The position numbers and the translations under genes are program-made. From Eudromia elegans (Eukaryota > Chordata > Aves > Tinamiformes > Tinamidae), in assembly GCA_003342815.1 (NCBI GenBank), contig PTEX01000015.1, positions 6,379,151 through 6,443,150 on the forward strand: DNA of 64,000 bases, written 5' to 3'. The first letter of the stretch is position 1. Every line of letters starts with the position of its first letter. The notes below the pieces were generated by a model. It made no database searches. It saw nothing but the letters and a program-made list of their open reading frames with translations, and was not told the origin of the DNA. Positions 63,230 through 64,000 of the stretch are shown here, one piece after another.

Positions 63230-64000
63230 TTTGAAAGAAAGGTTGGCAAACACCACTGAAAGTGCTGGCTTTGCCTACAGAAAGCTTTGTGCAGGAATTG
63301 GCTTCATTGGAAAATCATAGAGGACATGTAAATACTGTATTATTTCTTCATATCCAAGCTGGACATGAGCCAACAACGTGTAATTGTCTATAGCATTTAT
63401 GTCAGTTCAAAGTATGGTTCAACTCTGAAAAAGCCATTTACTTTCAAGTTAGGTGAGATTTGAGGGGCACGGAGACAGAAAGGTCTGGGAATGTTTTCCA
63501 GGTCTGTTCTCTTCTTATAAATAGAATGGGCTTAAGAACCAATTAATAGGCTCGACCTGGCCTACCCATAGCTGACACACTTCTTATGTCACATTGTCTT
63601 ACCTGTCACACTCACTTGTCCTCTTCCATTATGTAATCATGTCATACTACAAACTCGAGTGCAACAAGTGTCAGAAGAGCACTCTCTTTCCCAGCATCAA
63701 AGCTGGTATTTCCAAAACTCTACTGAGTGCGCTGGGAAGAACATAGTCCTGGCTGGAATGAGGCTAAGAGCATAGTTACATGAGCAACTCCTCTGCTTAC
63801 AAAATTTAAAAGCAAGATTTTTACTTTGAGTATGTGGTCTAATCCTTTAACACCAGAACAAAGATGCAGTGGAAGTTCATATTCAAGGGCTTATTACCAT
63901 ATTCTGGTCATTTTTACTGGACCTAGATTGTCTTTCCACATGCCCAAGGTAACAACTAAGCATATCATAATTCCCTTGTAAATAAATATGGAAAGAATAA
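63230..64000. other. Non-coding DNA, nothing recognised
   Basis: Moderate GC content with no open frame above 60 codons and no known repeat motif. Confidence 0.5.

Noticed and set aside
1-64000. CRISPR arrays, operons, phage or plasmid features
   Set aside because: No regularly spaced repeats, no dense coding, no ribosome-binding-site pattern; the DNA is clearly vertebrate.

Overview
The window looks like AT-rich vertebrate intergenic or intronic DNA, most likely from a bird. The main reason is its repeat content. At least twelve pieces of CR1 LINE are present, several with the typical avian CR1 3' end (a tract reading roughly 'gatctctagaggtcccttccaacc' in sense, followed by short 'attctgtgatt'-type 8-mer repeats). 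There are also solo LTRs of avian-type endogenous retroviruses and no primate or rodent type SINEs. Another CR1-rich archosaur cannot be excluded. I found no complete host protein-coding gene, no rRNA or tRNA gene, no CRISPR array and no prokaryotic feature. The long open frames on both strands are either CR1 relics, simple-repeat translations or chance frames of 60-120 codons.

Layout. 1-8030: AT-rich sequence with one 51-bp tandem duplication. 8031-9575: a minus-strand CR1 3' end split by a solo LTR, followed by a plus-strand CR1 reverse-transcriptase (RT) fragment. 9576-21077: AT-rich, with one old CR1 piece near 12.0-12.3 kb and a long (AAAAT)n tract. 21078-22755: an old plus-strand CR1 that received an ERVL-like solo LTR and also carries a 70-bp inverted copy of its own RT region. 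27.3-30.6 kb: three more CR1 pieces of different ages. 32.2-35.7 kb: a 59-bp tandem duplication and two CR1 pieces that both lack the 3' end. 35.7-53.9 kb: unannotated AT-rich DNA with microsatellites, a faint tRNA-like SINE, an ancient turtle-type CR1 3' end and one isolated GC-rich patch near 47.7-48.0 kb that could be an exon. 53.94-57.23 kb: two CR1s placed tail to tail, the second being the longest and best preserved element here (late endonuclease, linker, RT and C-terminus of ORF2, 5'-truncated). 62.48-63.22 kb: a solo LTR with a perfect 6-bp target duplication.

No genes are seen to work together. The story is one of layered retrotransposition: very old CR1, then younger CR1, then LTR insertions, two of which landed inside CR1s. 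Nothing here supports an undescribed biological system. The items most worth checking are the self-inverted segment inside the 21-22.7 kb CR1, the GC-rich exon-like patch at 47.7-48.0 kb, and the tail-to-tail CR1 pair.
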